Shown here: piece by piece, positions 14,582-14,822 of the stretch | How positions within the stretch are numbered: the first letter of the stretch is position 1 | How the letters are laid out: the number at the start of each line of letters is the position of its first letter | Assembly (NCBI GenBank): GCA_000435535.1 | Contig: FR884549.1 | Location: forward strand, 10,850-25,671 | Source of the DNA: Clostridium sp. CAG:575 | GTDB lineage: Bacteria > Bacillota > Clostridia > TANB77 > CAG-508 | Direction of reading: 5' to 3' | DNA: 14,822 bases | Notes under the pieces: model-generated | The model's database searches: none | What the model saw: the letters and a program-made list of their open reading frames with translations, nothing else | What the model was told of the DNA's origin: nothing | Program-made: the position numbers and the translations under genes

Positions 14582-14610
14582 TTATAGTAATTAGCATCTA
14601 ATTACTATAA
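14582..14610. repeat. Perfect 13-bp hairpin with 3-nt loop
   Basis: TTATAGTAATTAG (14582-14594) and CTAATTACTATAA (14598-14610) pair perfectly around CAT. Reading leftwards it is followed by TTTATGGC, a weak U tract, so it could terminate a transcript entering from the right edge. Otherwise it is an unexplained palindrome about 110 nt upstream of the spoVG promoter. Confidence 0.55.
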
Positions 14611-14728
14611 CAAATTTTGTTGTGGTTCACTAAAAAATATAAAATAGTATGGAAGTATATATCTTTAGGGTTCCTACTTAGTTTAAATTTATAGCCTGTT
14701 CATTACATTCAAAAAGAAAATCTAATAT

Positions 14729-14756
14729 AAAAAATCGAGCCTCTTTCACTCAGGCT
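14729..14756 (-). terminator. Candidate weak intrinsic terminator
   Basis: On the minus strand AGCCT (14756-14752) and AGGCT (14742-14738) form a 5-bp GC-rich stem with a 9-nt loop, followed after CGA by six T (14734-14729). It could end a minus-strand gene lying just beyond the window. The stem is short, so this is tentative. Confidence 0.35.
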
Positions 14757-14822
14757 AAAATGTATATATGTATATGTTTTTATAATTTTTTTCGGTTCAA
14801 TACGTAACATAAGAATTTCTAA

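Larger units (their letters stand above)
14500..14822. other. Non-coding stretch at the right edge
   Basis: About 320 bases without a convincing gene on either strand. The longest frame is about 37 codons on the minus strand, entering from the window edge and stopping near 14709, with no gene-like sequence. I see no tRNA, rRNA or recognised riboswitch. It holds a 13-bp perfect hairpin (14582-14610), a short palindrome AACAAATTTTGTT next to it, and a terminator-like hairpin (14729-14756). Confidence 0.5.

Noticed and set aside
14640..14760. Possible tRNA or riboswitch from the GGGTTCC and AGCCT/AGGCT fragments
   Set aside because: No cloverleaf, acceptor pairing or recognised riboswitch core could be assembled.
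14709..14822. Open minus-strand frame of about 37 codons at the right edge
   Set aside because: Its translation looks random, no start or family features are visible, and a terminator-like hairpin lies inside it.

Overview
The window is very AT-rich DNA that looks like the chromosome of a low-GC Firmicute, most likely a spore-forming clostridium. Three things point there. The central gene cluster has the order rimP-nusA-ylxR-ylxQ-infB-rbfA-nrnA-truB, which is the classical Firmicute nusA/infB operon. The ribosome binding sites are strong and GGAGG-like. A spoVG gene is preceded by what reads as a sigma-H promoter. Species cannot be named from this sequence.

Layout. Positions 1-8320 are on the minus strand. 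A promoter at 8286-8314 and a leader hairpin (8236-8262) precede rimP. The operon then runs leftwards through nusA, rnpM (ylxR), ylxQ, infB, rbfA, nrnA and truB. Neighbouring genes overlap between nusA and infB, and both ylxQ and infB appear to start at TTG codons. After truB comes an unrecognised gene cut by the window edge (1-331). Its ribosome binding site is buried in a long hairpin. The infB-rbfA gap carries a hairpin-bearing repeat and a run of G tracts. The operon supplies 30S maturation (RimP, RbfA), transcription elongation (NusA), initiation (IF2), RNA-binding accessory proteins (YlxQ, RnpM), tRNA modification (TruB) and nanoRNA turnover (NrnA).

Positions 8322-9593 (minus) encode a stand-alone membrane family-2 glycosyltransferase with its own promoter. 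Its -35, spacing and -10 match those of the rimP promoter. Divergent from it is asd (9792-10796, plus), aspartate-semialdehyde dehydrogenase, which ends in a bidirectional terminator.

Positions 10825-11294 hold a short unknown gene (135 aa, minus). It is bracketed by 17-nt inverted repeats lying in its predicted 5' and 3' untranslated regions. Divergent from it is an 868-aa P-type ATPase (11420-14026, plus) of the MgtA/MgtB family, with substitutions at two conserved membrane-segment positions. A second bidirectional terminator separates the ATPase from spoVG (14127-14399, minus). The last 320 bases have no convincing gene but contain two hairpins.

I do not see a CRISPR array, integrase, transposase, tRNA or rRNA. 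The best candidates for something new are the repeat-bracketed unknown gene, the altered ATPase, the hairpin-gated gene after truB, and the Asn/Arg-rich insert in IF2.
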